DNA of 44,180 nucleotides. Source: Opitutaceae bacterium (GTDB taxonomy: Bacteria > Verrucomicrobiota > Verrucomicrobiia > Opitutales > Opitutaceae). The stretch is taken from assembly GCA_016793535.1 (NCBI GenBank), contig JAEUHA010000302.1, forward strand, positions 1-44,180, given 5' to 3'. Of the stretch, positions 8,440 through 16,692 are shown one piece after another. The position numbers were made by a program, and so were the translations under genes. The notes beneath the pieces were generated by a model. The model had not been told where the DNA came from and searched no databases. It worked only from the letters and a program-made list of their open reading frames with translations. Numbering within the stretch: position 1 is the stretch's first letter; every line of letters starts with the position of its first letter.

Positions 8440-9903
8440 TTACTTGGCCAGCCGATCCAGGATGTTGCGCGTGATCCGGTCGACCGTGGCGTCCTTGCCC
8501 AGGCCGTGGGACCAGTCCGTGGTGCCCGCGGTGAACACCGTGCCGCCGCGTTCGTAGAGGCCCATGACGGCGTTGCCGGTGCGGCCCTTCTCCCACTTCT
8601 CGTACCACTCCGCGTCATTCGGATGCCAGCGGACCGGGCAGGTGGAGAGCACCGTGAGGTTCTTCGGCGTGCCGTCGTTACCGGTTGGATACGGCAGGCC
8701 GTCCCGCCAGGTCAGCTCGCAGCCGTCGCACTCATAGCCGACGATCGTGTCCTTGCCGCCGAAGGTGGCGCCGCGCTTCAGGTCCGTGCCGGCGAACACC
8801 CAGTGCTCGGGCCGGTGAACGGTGAACTCCGCCGGCTCGTCCATGAACTGGCCGTGGCTCTTGCGGTAGCCGCCCCAGAGAAATCCGACCCCGGTCAGCG
8901 TGTTCTCCGGGCGCTTGATGAGGTGGTGGCTCCACAGGCTGGTGAGTGTGGCGTATTGGCCGGTCGCATACACGGGGTCCTGGTGGTAGTTCTGCTTCCA
9001 GCAGACGAGGGCGTGGCCGTCGTCCTCGGAGCGGACCTGCCAGCAGACCGAGTTGCCGCTGAAGAAGGCGGCGTTGCCGCCGCGGCCGATGAACGCCTCG
9101 AGGTGATCGCGCATCGGGGCGCTCCAGTACTCGTCGTGGCCCACGCTGAGCACCAACTTGTAGTGGTTCAGCAGGTCGGGCCGGAACTCGAGGTCGCTGT
9201 TGACGGCGAAGTCGAGGATGTAGCCGCTGCGCTCCGCCCAGGCGACGAACTGCTGTTCCCAACGCGAGAACAGGGAGCCGCCCGGCCGGTGGAACGAGAC
9301 GCGGCTGCCCTGGTTCTTTCCCCGGCCGTTGTACGCATAGAGGCTGAAGCCGCCCCAGTTGTTGTAGGCGTTGTAGGTGTTGGTCGCGAGTTGCAGCAGG
9401 ATCTTCGTGTCGCGTCCCGGGTGGGCGGAGCGGACCACGAAATGCACGTCGCTCTCCGCGGTGCGTCGTCCGCGCTGCACATAGCGGCCGCCGCCGTCCT
9501 GCGCCCGCAGCGTGGCGACGTAGTAGCCTGATTTCCAAGTGGCGCCGACCGGCACCTTGAAGGTCACCGGCCAGCCACAGCCATGGGAGGACGCGTTTTC
9601 CGGCACCGGGTGTTCCTTGCCGGCCAGGTCATTGCCTTTCCAGACGACCTCCCGGGTCGCGCCGATCCGGGCGATCTCGACGGCAAAGCGGACCGCGCTC
9701 GTCGAAACGTGGAAAGCCGCCTCCTCACCCGGCGCGTAGCTCAACTGGCCGGCGTAGCCTTCGACGTACAGCGGCCGCGGTTCATCCTGGGCGGACGCAC
9801 CGCGCGGGGCGAGGAGGGCGCATGCGCCGACCAGCGCTGCGACCAAAACGGTGCGACGCGTGGGCGAGGAACAGGAGGTTGAGGACAGCAGGTGGGATTT
9901 CAT
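8440..9903 (-). CDS. Exported N,N-dimethylformamidase beta-subunit-like protein
   Basis: This 487-residue protein has an N-terminal signal with two arginines before the hydrophobic stretch (SPTRRTVLVAALVGACALL, predicted cut after ASA at residue 38), possibly Tat. The rest matches the C-terminal domain of the large subunit of N,N-dimethylformamidase: TNTYNAYNNWGG (from about 174), then SVGHDEYWS (His256, Glu258). In the iron-dependent amidohydrolase DmfA2 the corresponding H-x-E lies at the metal site with tyrosines. The protein is much shorter than DmfA2 (about 760 residues), and no small subunit is encoded nearby, so true dimethylformamidase activity is doubtful. Such stand-alone secreted homologues are uncharacterised. 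Neighbours are secreted hydrolases (CocE-like, tannase-like) and a TonB receptor, suggesting breakdown of an external amide or ester compound. Family call firm, substrate unknown. Confidence 0.82.
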   Translation of the reverse strand: MKSHLLSSTSCSSPTRRTVLVAALVGACALLAPRGASAQDEPRPLYVEGYAGQLSYAPGEEAAFHVSTSAVRFAVEIARIGATREVVWKGNDLAGKEHPVPENASSHGCGWPVTFKVPVGATWKSGYYVATLRAQDGGGRYVQRGRRTAESDVHFVVRSAHPGRDTKILLQLATNTYNAYNNWGGFSLYAYNGRGKNQGSRVSFHRPGGSLFSRWEQQFVAWAERSGYILDFAVNSDLEFRPDLLNHYKLVLSVGHDEYWSAPMRDHLEAFIGRGGNAAFFSGNSVCWQVRSEDDGHALVCWKQNYHQDPVYATGQYATLTSLWSHHLIKRPENTLTGVGFLWGGYRKSHGQFMDEPAEFTVHRPEHWVFAGTDLKRGATFGGKDTIVGYECDGCELTWRDGLPYPTGNDGTPKNLTVLSTCPVRWHPNDAEWYEKWEKGRTGNAVMGLYERGGTVFTAGTTDWSHGLGKDATVDRITRNILDRLAK

Positions 9904-9952
9904 GAAAGGTGATCGGGCGGAGCGGCGACTTACCTGGCCGTGTATTCAGATC

Positions 9953-10026
9953 CTGTGGGAGGGCTTTACGCCCCGACGGGAAGCGGCGCACGCCCCCGGG
10001 GTCGGGACGTAAAGCCCCTCCCACAG
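9953..10026. repeat. Imperfect inverted repeat, GTGGGAGGGGCTTTACGCCCC family
   Basis: The left arm 9953-9977 (CTGTGGGAGGGCTTTACG...) is the reverse complement of the right arm 10001-10026 apart from one missing G and one C/T mismatch, around a 23-bp loop. It fills the spacer between the tannase-like and dimethylformamidase-like genes, both on the minus strand. A related pair of arms occurs at 35337-35358 and 35586-35607. No T-run follows, so it is better described as a dispersed palindromic repeat than a classical terminator. Confidence 0.85.
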
Positions 10027-10052
10027 TTGAAGACGACTTGATCCCATTGGGT

Positions 10053-11621
10053 TCAGGGAGCGACGGGGGGCGTGAGTTCGCGGGCGACGAAATGGGCCGC
10101 GTCGTCGGTGCTGCCGCTGCCCGAGTGGCGCGCGACCTGGGGAAAGGGGAAGAACGGCCGCGTCCGGATCACTTTGCCCGCCTCGTCGCGGAGTTCGCCG
10201 AGAATCCGGTCCGGGGCCACGCCGTCCTCGACCCAGCGGACGAGGGCCTCGAAGTGTCCGGTCGGGCTCGGCGCCGGACCGCGGAAGCCGTGATTGAGGC
10301 CCGGCAGCAGGAAGAGGCGGGCGAATTCCGCCGTGCGCCGCGCGCCGCCCATCTGTTGCTGCACGCGCTGGAAATACTCGATGGTGCCTTGCACGGGAAT
10401 CTGTTGGTCGGCCAGGCCGTGCAGGATGATGACCTTGCCGCCGCGGTCGCGAAAGCGCGTGAGGTCCGGATTGTCCGTGCCGAAGACGGCGCCGAATTGT
10501 TCGACCGCCTGGTTCCAGAGCAGCTCGAACTCCGCCCGCGTCAGCGTGGTCCAATCCCACGTCGGATTCTGCACGAGAAAGTGACGGATCCAATCCAGCG
10601 GGATGCCGAACGGTTTTCCCGCCAGCGGCGAACCGGCCGTGCCGGCGTACGTGTTGAGGTCCGTGTCGCGGGTCAGGCCGTAGTAGATGAAGCGCCCTCC
10701 GTGTCCGCGCGGACCGTCCCAGATCTGCCGCACGATGTCGGCGTCCGCCTGCGTGAAGGTGCCCGCGCTCGTCGCGGTGCCGATGAGCGCGGCCGGGTCG
10801 TAGGTGCAGCGGGTGGGATCGTCGATGACGCCATCGACCACGCCGTCGGCGCCGTCGCACGCGGCGACCGCGGCCGCTGTCGCGGCATCGAGTTTCGCCT
10901 TTGGCACGAAATGTTTCGCCTCCTGCATGATGACCTGCGGCCACAGGGCGGCGGTGAGAAAACGCGGCCAGTTGATCGCCGGGCAGCCCGAGAGGATGCC
11001 GTCATAGTCTTCCGGATACCGCTGCGCCTCGCTCAGCCCCTGGCGTCCACCGGTCGAATTGCCGACGAAGTAGGAATAGCGCGGCGCCTTCCCGTAGAAC
11101 GCCTGCGTGAGCGCCCTCCCGACGACGGTCATGGCGTGGATGCCGAGGTAGGCGTTGTCGCGGATCTCCTGCCAGTTGAGCCGGCCGTTGGCGTTGAGCG
11201 CGAAGCTTGCGCTGCCGCCGACGTGGCCGGTGTCGGTTGCCCCCGTGGCGAAACCTTGGAGCACGGGACCGCGCAGGCTGTTGGGACTGCCGCCGACGAA
11301 ACCGCCGCCGCCGTTGCCGCGAAACCGGCCGTTCCAACCCTGCATCGGCAGCGCGATGAAGACCTTCACCCGGTCGTTGGCGGGCGGATGCGAGACGGTG
11401 GCCGTGACGCGGCAGGAGCCGTCGGTCGGGTCGATCGCGACCTCGTCGATCGTGGTGTTCGCAATCGCCACCTGGCGCAGCTGCGCAAGCGAAAGCACCG
11501 GTGCGTTCTCCGCGTACAACGGCCGGAACCCGGCGTCCGGTCGGGCCGGATTCGCCGGCTGGGCGAAGCCGGTGGCAAGCAGGACGGAGAACAGCAGCGC
11601 CGGGAAAAGCGTGGTTTTCAT
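10053..11621 (-). CDS. Secreted tannase/feruloyl-esterase family hydrolase without the usual disulfide cysteines
   Basis: This 522-residue protein starts at ATG 11621, which puts a signal peptide (MKTTLFPALLFSVLLATGFA) first; the frame upstream only crosses an intergenic palindrome. It matches the tannase/feruloyl-esterase family: RFRGNGGGGFVGG, the nucleophile region YFVGNSTGGRQGL (Ser189), a calcium-type loop between Cys255 and Cys272 (CDGADGVVDGVID...), Asp405 in LHGLADQQIP and His444 in LLPGLNHGFRG. In characterised family members a Cys before the Ser and a Cys after the His form a disulfide (the CS-D-HC motif). Here these positions are Asn188 and Gly445, so both cysteines are missing together. 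Predicted role: hydrolysis of ester links to hydroxycinnamic or gallic acid outside the cytoplasm. It lies downstream of the TonB receptor on the same strand, 220 bp away across a palindrome. Confidence 0.88.
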   Translation of the reverse strand: MKTTLFPALLFSVLLATGFAQPANPARPDAGFRPLYAENAPVLSLAQLRQVAIANTTIDEVAIDPTDGSCRVTATVSHPPANDRVKVFIALPMQGWNGRFRGNGGGGFVGGSPNSLRGPVLQGFATGATDTGHVGGSASFALNANGRLNWQEIRDNAYLGIHAMTVVGRALTQAFYGKAPRYSYFVGNSTGGRQGLSEAQRYPEDYDGILSGCPAINWPRFLTAALWPQVIMQEAKHFVPKAKLDAATAAAVAACDGADGVVDGVIDDPTRCTYDPAALIGTATSAGTFTQADADIVRQIWDGPRGHGGRFIYYGLTRDTDLNTYAGTAGSPLAGKPFGIPLDWIRHFLVQNPTWDWTTLTRAEFELLWNQAVEQFGAVFGTDNPDLTRFRDRGGKVIILHGLADQQIPVQGTIEYFQRVQQQMGGARRTAEFARLFLLPGLNHGFRGPAPSPTGHFEALVRWVEDGVAPDRILGELRDEAGKVIRTRPFFPFPQVARHSGSGSTDDAAHFVARELTPPVAP

Positions 11622-11705
11622 GGGGCAGGGGCAATCCAGCGGGAGCCGGGACGCGCGGAGTGTACGTCGTGCGACCCTGGTGTCAGCGAATATCTCGCCC
11701 GCGCC

Positions 11706-11782
11706 GATCCGTTGGCCCACGGAACACGCGTAATCCACGGAAAGGTATTGGGTATTCCGTGTGTTCCGTGGGCCAACGGATC
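11706..11782. repeat. Inverted repeat, CCCACGGAACACACGG family
   Basis: The arms 11706-11727 and 11761-11782 are perfect 22-bp reverse complements (GATCCGTTGGCCCACGGAAC + AC). The 33-bp loop carries further copies of the CCACGGAA and TTCCGTG words. It lies in the 220-bp spacer between the TonB receptor and the tannase-like gene. The same core word recurs at 43941-44036. Confidence 0.88.
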
Positions 11783-11841
11783 GTATGATTGGGGGAGCGC
11801 GTGCGTACGCGGGTGACACCGCGGGCGCTCTCGTCGCACGC

Positions 11842-14800
11842 TCAGAAACGAAACGAATTGCTCACCGTCCACGTGCGGTGCGGTGGGATGCGCACGGTGC
11901 CGTAGGTGCCGTCGGCGTTGGCCTTGATCGGGATGAGATCGTCGCTCGCGATGACGTTCCGGACGTTGAGGCCGAGGTTCCAGTCGAGCCGCGCGCCGAA
12001 CAGCTCCAGCCGCCGGCGGTAGCCGAAGGAGACGTCGACCTGGAGTTCGTCGGGTCCGACGTAGGGCCGGCTCAGGTCGGCCACGTCCTTGCCGGTGGCG
12101 TCGATCACGAACGGATAGCCGATGCCGACCTCGTCCTGCCAGCGCACGGTGCCGCCGGCGCTGAAGCCGCGCAGCCAGCCGGCGGAGAACTCGTAGCGCG
12201 TCACGAGATTGGCGCGCCATTTCCGGATCTCGGGCGACTTCGTGCCGGACAATGCGGCGGCCGTCTCGATCGGGGACACGTGTTCGGTGCGGTACTGGCC
12301 GAGCAGCGGGGCGCTTTCCGACGGCGGGTTGCGCCAGCCCCGCAGCAGGCTGCCATTGTACATGCTCTGGAGGTTCGCGATCCATTCGTTGGCGAACGCG
12401 AGCTCCTCGGCGGCGACGCTGGCCTTGACGGCCTCGTTCTTCGCCACGTTGACGGCGACCCGCCAGTTGCGCACCGGATTCCACACCACTTCGACTTCGA
12501 CGCCGGTCGAGACGGTATCGCTGACCGAGGCGCGATTCGTGATGGTATCGGCCTCCCACTCGAATGAATTGCCGGTCCCGACAAACTTGGGTTCAAAATT
12601 CTTGTCCGGGCCGATATTGCGGGCCAGGCGCCCCGGGATCGTGGCGTAGAACGCGCGGGCGACATCCTCGAACGTGTTGAACGTGGGGTGCACGTAACCG
12701 TAGTCCGCCGGCCGCAGGTTGATCTGGTGCGCCGAGACCATGCGGGCGATCATGCTGTTTAGGTACGCGTACGGATTGCCCACGCCGGCGATCGAGTCGG
12801 CGGAGATTCTCGTCTCGAAGCGATTGGCGCGCAGGTCGAGCTTGCCGCGGAAGAGCGTGAGCATCACGCCGTACTCGCGGGTCTTGGCCGAGGGGGAGCC
12901 GAGTTCCTCGTTCCACACGCTGCGGCGCTGACCGACCGGGTTGAAGTTCTCGGAGTCGTTCCAATAGGCCCGCAGCTCGGTGCCGTTGGGCAGGGCGGGC
13001 AGGTATTTCCGCGGGTATTTCACGACGACACTCTTGGTCCAGCTGTCGACGGACTGGCTGGCCGCGGGCTCGAGTTGGTACTTTGACCGGTCCAGGTTGC
13101 CGTCGGGCAGGCGCGGCAGGTCACTCGAGGTGAACGCATCCGCCTGATCCCGGCGCCAGCCGACGAGCGTCGTGACATGATCTTCCAGCCAGTGGCTCTG
13201 CAGCGTGGCGGCCCCCGACGTGATTTCCTCCTCCTGGTCGCGCAGCGCGGTCAGGATGCGGAGCGGCTTGGTGGTCCCGGTGACGAACGAGCGCGACACG
13301 GGGTCGAAGACCCGCAGCGTGTAGGTCTCGCCGAATTCCGGCCGGGCGCCGCGGATCGGCTGCAGCCGGATATCCTCGAGCCGGTTCGCGTTGAGCACCG
13401 AGTCGCCGAGATAGAACCACGCGTTGACCTGCGACGCAAAGAGCCCGGGCGCCGCCGCGATGCTCGTCAGGGGATTCAACTGCCCGGCGGGATCCCAGGT
13501 GCTGGCGTAAGTTTGGTTGGCGCGGAGGATCTTGGTGTTGAAGTACAGCCCCGACAGCGTGTGGCGGCCGAGCCAGCGGGCGAAGCGCGAGGGGCTCGAG
13601 CGAAAGTCGTGCTGGTAGAACGCGGAGGCCTGGTATGCGTCCCGTTCCGTCGCGTTGACCTGGTCCTTGAATACGTCCCGGGAGATGATGAACGGCCGGC
13701 CGAAGTTCGGGTTGGGCACGCCATTCGGGTAGGCGGCGGAGCGGATGCTCAGGAACCGATTCGTGTCGATGTAGATCTCCTCGTCGCCGGTGATGGGAAA
13801 GTCGCGGCGGCGCTCGAAATTCTGGCGGTTGAACGCGAGTTCGAAGCCGGCCTTGCCGCCGAGGAGCAGTTGCTCGAGGCGGACATCCGTGGCGTCGAAC
13901 TTCTGCTCCCGGAAGTCGAACTCGCCCGTCATGAGCTGCTCGTAGAAATCGAAGATCCGCCGGTCCATCAGCCGGGTGCGGGCGTAGCCGGCGCGGGTCC
14001 GGTTCGTGTCGCCGGTGGAGCGGAGGAAGCCGCCCGGTCCCTGGTTGCCCGCCGGGATCGTGCCCATGAAGCCCTGGATTGCGGCGAGATCCGGATCGGT
14101 GAAGCCGACGCGTGCGGCGTTGGAATTGGGATTGGCGTAGATCAGCCCCCAGTTTCGAAACATCGGAAAGCCCGCGATGATGCCCGCCGCCGGGACCACG
14201 TTGCCCGCGCCGTCGAGGATCTGCTGCAGTGCGCCGTTGGCGCTCCATTTGTTGAGCGCCGGATTCGCGTTATCGAACCAGGACTGGAGGCTGGCAACCG
14301 GAGTCAGCATGTTCGGCGGCACGCCCTCGATCCGGCCGACCTCGACGTTGCCGCGGAGAGTGGTGCGGCCGAGCACGCCGCCGGCCTTGGGCTCGCGCAG
14401 ACGATAGGTGGCGGCGAGGTAGACGCGCCGGTCCTTTTCGTAGGTGGGTTCCTGCCGGTAGCCCTGTCGCTCGTTGAGCAGATCGATCCGCAGCGCCAGC
14501 CGGTCACGAAGCAGGACCTTGTTGAGATGGACCTCCTCGCGGTGCGTCTCGTGGTCGCCAAAGCGGACGACGACCTGGTTGTTGTCCTTGAACCCCGCCT
14601 GCCGCAGCGCCGAATCGATGATGCCGCCGGCGCTGCCGATGCCGGCGAGGACGGCGTTGGGTCCGCGGCTGATCGTGAGCGCGCCGAAATTGTAGGTGTC
14701 GGACGGGATGTCCGACGCGAAGTAGTCCCGCGTCCGCGTCGCGGTCGCGAGGGCGCGCACCCGATTGACGCCCGACGGGTCGTCGCGGGCGGCGTCCGAC

Positions 14801-15144
14801 GATTCGCCGGTGATGCCGGAGAAATTGCCGTTCACGCCACCGCCCTCGGTCGACGCGGTGTAGGCGAGAATGTCCTCGATGTTCTGCACGCCGATGTCGG
14901 CGAGGAACTCCTCCGTGTAGACGGAGACGGCCGCGCCGACGTCCTTCAGGCTCGTGTTGAGCCGGGTGCCCGCGAGCGTGCTGGTGGCGAGGTAGCCGGT
15001 GTCCTGAGTGGATTCGACGACGAACGGGCTCAGCGTCACGACCTCCTTTGGCGTGGGCTGCGTCGTGACGGGGACGACTTGGGCGGAGACGAAGGGCGTG
15101 AGGAACAGGAAAGCGGCCAGTGGCGCGAGGTGCGGGGCGGTCAT
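11842..15144 (-). CDS. TonB-dependent outer-membrane receptor
   Basis: This is a protein of about 1100 residues. I chose ATG 15144 because it gives a signal peptide (MTAPHLAPLAAFLFLTPFVSAQ); the longer open frame upstream is the wrong frame of phnA. After the signal comes VVTLSPFVVESTQDTGYLA, the N-terminal segment typical of Verrucomicrobiota receptors. A plug domain follows (TRLNTSLKDVGAAVSVYTEE, ADIGVQNIEDILAY, ISRGPNAVLAGIGSAGGIID), then a long beta-barrel ending in the aromatic C-terminal strand TVSNSFRF. It would import a ligand across the outer membrane using TonB/ExbB/ExbD energy. No partner SusD exists here, as expected outside Bacteroidetes. The gene follows phnA by 56 bp and precedes the secreted tannase-like enzyme, so the ligand may be an aromatic or carbohydrate product rather than a siderophore. 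That link is inference. Confidence 0.92.
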   Translation of the reverse strand: MTAPHLAPLAAFLFLTPFVSAQVVPVTTQPTPKEVVTLSPFVVESTQDTGYLATSTLAGTRLNTSLKDVGAAVSVYTEEFLADIGVQNIEDILAYTASTEGGGVNGNFSGITGESSDAARDDPSGVNRVRALATATRTRDYFASDIPSDTYNFGALTISRGPNAVLAGIGSAGGIIDSALRQAGFKDNNQVVVRFGDHETHREEVHLNKVLLRDRLALRIDLLNERQGYRQEPTYEKDRRVYLAATYRLREPKAGGVLGRTTLRGNVEVGRIEGVPPNMLTPVASLQSWFDNANPALNKWSANGALQQILDGAGNVVPAAGIIAGFPMFRNWGLIYANPNSNAARVGFTDPDLAAIQGFMGTIPAGNQGPGGFLRSTGDTNRTRAGYARTRLMDRRIFDFYEQLMTGEFDFREQKFDATDVRLEQLLLGGKAGFELAFNRQNFERRRDFPITGDEEIYIDTNRFLSIRSAAYPNGVPNPNFGRPFIISRDVFKDQVNATERDAYQASAFYQHDFRSSPSRFARWLGRHTLSGLYFNTKILRANQTYASTWDPAGQLNPLTSIAAAPGLFASQVNAWFYLGDSVLNANRLEDIRLQPIRGARPEFGETYTLRVFDPVSRSFVTGTTKPLRILTALRDQEEEITSGAATLQSHWLEDHVTTLVGWRRDQADAFTSSDLPRLPDGNLDRSKYQLEPAASQSVDSWTKSVVVKYPRKYLPALPNGTELRAYWNDSENFNPVGQRRSVWNEELGSPSAKTREYGVMLTLFRGKLDLRANRFETRISADSIAGVGNPYAYLNSMIARMVSAHQINLRPADYGYVHPTFNTFEDVARAFYATIPGRLARNIGPDKNFEPKFVGTGNSFEWEADTITNRASVSDTVSTGVEVEVVWNPVRNWRVAVNVAKNEAVKASVAAEELAFANEWIANLQSMYNGSLLRGWRNPPSESAPLLGQYRTEHVSPIETAAALSGTKSPEIRKWRANLVTRYEFSAGWLRGFSAGGTVRWQDEVGIGYPFVIDATGKDVADLSRPYVGPDELQVDVSFGYRRRLELFGARLDWNLGLNVRNVIASDDLIPIKANADGTYGTVRIPPHRTWTVSNSFRF

Positions 15145-15200
15145 GGAGCGGTTGATCAGGGGTTGGGCCGACGTGGCGCGGAACAAGGAGCGGCAGGGCG

Positions 15201-15527
15201 TCAGGCTTTTTTCACGAAGCACGCCTTCAGCGCCATTGCGGCGCCGTCGATCTTGCAGTCGATCTCGTGATCGCCGTCCACGAGCCGGATGTTGCGGGCC
15301 TTGGTGCCGCCCTTGAGGACGCCGGATGAGCCGCGGAGCTTGAGGTCCTTGATGAGGACGACGGTGTCGCCATCGACCAGGACGTTGCCGTGGGCATCCT
15401 TGACGACGCGTGCCGCCTCGGGCGCAACGTCCTTCGGCCACTCGTGGCCACAGGTGGCGCATTCCCAGTGGTCGGGATGGCTGTGCACGTCTTCCATCGT
15501 ACAGGCGGGGCAGGTGGGTTTGCTCAT
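15201..15527 (-). CDS. phnA: PhnA-family zinc-ribbon protein
   Basis: This is a 108-residue protein starting at ATG 15527 (MSKPTCPAC). The N-terminus is a zinc ribbon with Cys6, Cys9, Cys23 and Cys26 (CPAC...CATCG). The C-terminal beta-barrel has the characteristic GNVLVDGDTVVLIKDLKLRG and VDGDHEIDCKIDG. The length and whole sequence fit the PhnA/YjdM family. Despite the name, this family is not needed for phosphonate breakdown and its exact role is unclear. The family call is firm, the physiological role is not. It precedes the TonB receptor by 56 bp on the same strand and is divergent from the YoaK-like gene (99-bp spacer, no clear promoter boxes seen). Confidence 0.93.
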   Translation of the reverse strand: MSKPTCPACTMEDVHSHPDHWECATCGHEWPKDVAPEAARVVKDAHGNVLVDGDTVVLIKDLKLRGSSGVLKGGTKARNIRLVDGDHEIDCKIDGAAMALKACFVKKA

Positions 15528-15626
15528 GGTTGGCACGACGATAGCATCGAATGTCGCCGGGTAGACAAGCTGCGCGAAGGCCGGTCCCGGCTTTGACGCG
15601 TGGCCGGGCCCGTTCACACTGAACCG

Positions 15627-16325
15627 ATGATCTCCAAAATGCCGCGTTGGATCTGGGCGGGTGCGTGGGCGCTGGCGTTTGTCGCGGGCATCGTCAACGC
15701 GGTGGGACTGCTGGGCTTCCATCATCAGGCCGTCACGCATCTCACCGGCACGACCTCCCTGCTCGCGGCCGCGCTGGCAGCGCTCGACTGGCCCGGGGCG
15801 CTGCACTTTGCGGCGACGATCGGCGCCTTCGTGTCGGGCACCGTGCTCAGCGGTTTCATCATCCAGGACAGCACGCTGCAGCTGGGCCGGCGCTATGGGG
15901 TCGCGCTGCTGCTCGAATCGCTCCTGCTCTGCGCGGCCGTGCCGCTGCTGAAACGCAACAGCCTGCTCGGCCTCTATTCCGCGTCGTGCGCGTGCGGCCT
16001 GCAGAATGCGATGGTGAGCACGTACAGCGGCGCCGTCGTGCGCACCACGCATCTCTCCGGGATGTTCACGGACCTCGGCATTTTCCTCGGCCACTGGCTG
16101 CGCCGGCTGCCGGTGGACACGCGCCGGCTGCGGCTTTGCTTCCTCGTCATCTCGGGCTTCCTCTGCGGCGGCGTGGCCGGTGCGGTCGCCTATGACCGGC
16201 TCGGCTATTCCGCGCTGTTCCTGCCGGGCGGACTGACGGCGGTCACGGCCGTCGCGTACGGTGCGTATCGCCTGCGCAAGCGCCGATCCGCCCGTGCAAG
16301 CACACAGAAAGCGAAGGGCCCGTGA
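15627..16325 (+). CDS. YoaK/DUF1275-family membrane protein
   Basis: This is a 232-residue integral membrane protein with about six hydrophobic segments (WAGAWALAFVAGIVNAVGLL first, ending LFLPGGLTAVTAVAYGAYRL). It carries the DUF1275 signatures: HLTGTTSLLA near the first loop and the block GLQNAMVSTYSGAVVRTTHLSG. The short basic C-terminal tail (RLRKRRSARASTQKAKG) is cytoplasmic by the positive-inside rule. I chose ATG 15627; an in-frame GTG at 15600 and an ATG at 15639 are alternatives. The transport or signalling function of the family is not established. It is divergent from phnA, and nothing nearby indicates a pathway. Confidence 0.88.
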   Translation: MISKMPRWIWAGAWALAFVAGIVNAVGLLGFHHQAVTHLTGTTSLLAAALAALDWPGALHFAATIGAFVSGTVLSGFIIQDSTLQLGRRYGVALLLESLLLCAAVPLLKRNSLLGLYSASCACGLQNAMVSTYSGAVVRTTHLSGMFTDLGIFLGHWLRRLPVDTRRLRLCFLVISGFLCGGVAGAVAYDRLGYSALFLPGGLTAVTAVAYGAYRLRKRRSARASTQKAKGP

Positions 16326-16336
16326 GTATATGGCTT

Positions 16337-16386
16337 AACCGCGGATGACGCGGATAGCGCGGATGAGCTGGAGGTATCCGTGTTCT
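16337..16386. repeat. Half palindrome with three GCGGAT units
   Basis: Three 9-bp units starting GCGGAT (16341-16367) are followed by a short reverse match, TATCCGTG (16374-16381). It looks like the left half and a remnant of the right half of an intergenic palindrome. It lies just after the YoaK-like gene and before the 203-bp element. Confidence 0.5.
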
Positions 16387-16412
16387 ACCAACGTCCCTTC
16401 CCGGTCTCCGTG

Positions 16413-16615
16413 CTCAGCCGGGCTCATGCAGTTGAAAGTTGAAAGATGAGAGTTGAAAGACACGACGCCGCGGGCGGGGGCTGAAATCGCGGTCTGCCGG
16501 CAGCCCGCACCGAAAGGTGCCTTCGCCTTCCGTCTGCCAAACGGTTGTTCGTCCCGTCGAGTTTGGCTCTTCCAACGTTCAATCCTCAACTTTCAACTGC
16601 GTGCCTCCGGCTGAG
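16413..16615. mobile_element. MITE-like element with terminal inverted repeats, copy 1
   Basis: This 203-bp non-coding element fills most of the 367-bp spacer between the YoaK-like and M50 genes. The ends are inverted repeats: CTCAGCCGG plus GCAGTTGAAAGTTGA at the left are matched by their reverse complement at the right, 4 mismatches in 30. The centre holds small hairpins (CTGCCGGCAG at 16495-16504; CACCGAAAGGTG). A second copy lies at 35379-35582, with about 7 differences over the shared 194-bp core (16419-16612). It encodes no transposase, and short frames inside it are not convincing genes. Structure and copy number suggest a non-autonomous mobile element or a large REP-like repeat; I cannot show a target-site duplication. 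Confidence 0.8.
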
Positions 16616-16692
16616 AGGCTGCATCCGCAACGCCGCGGAAGTTTCTGCGCTGGCGGCTTCACAAACGCCCGCGATGGGCCCATTTCTCTCGG

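Noticed and set aside
16545-16692. A frame starting inside mobile-element copy 1 (MFVPSSLAL...) running into the M50 gene, and its twin at 35512-35718.
   Set aside because: The shared N-terminal residues come from the repeated element, and the frames continue in the wrong phase or into the true gene; no independent coding evidence.
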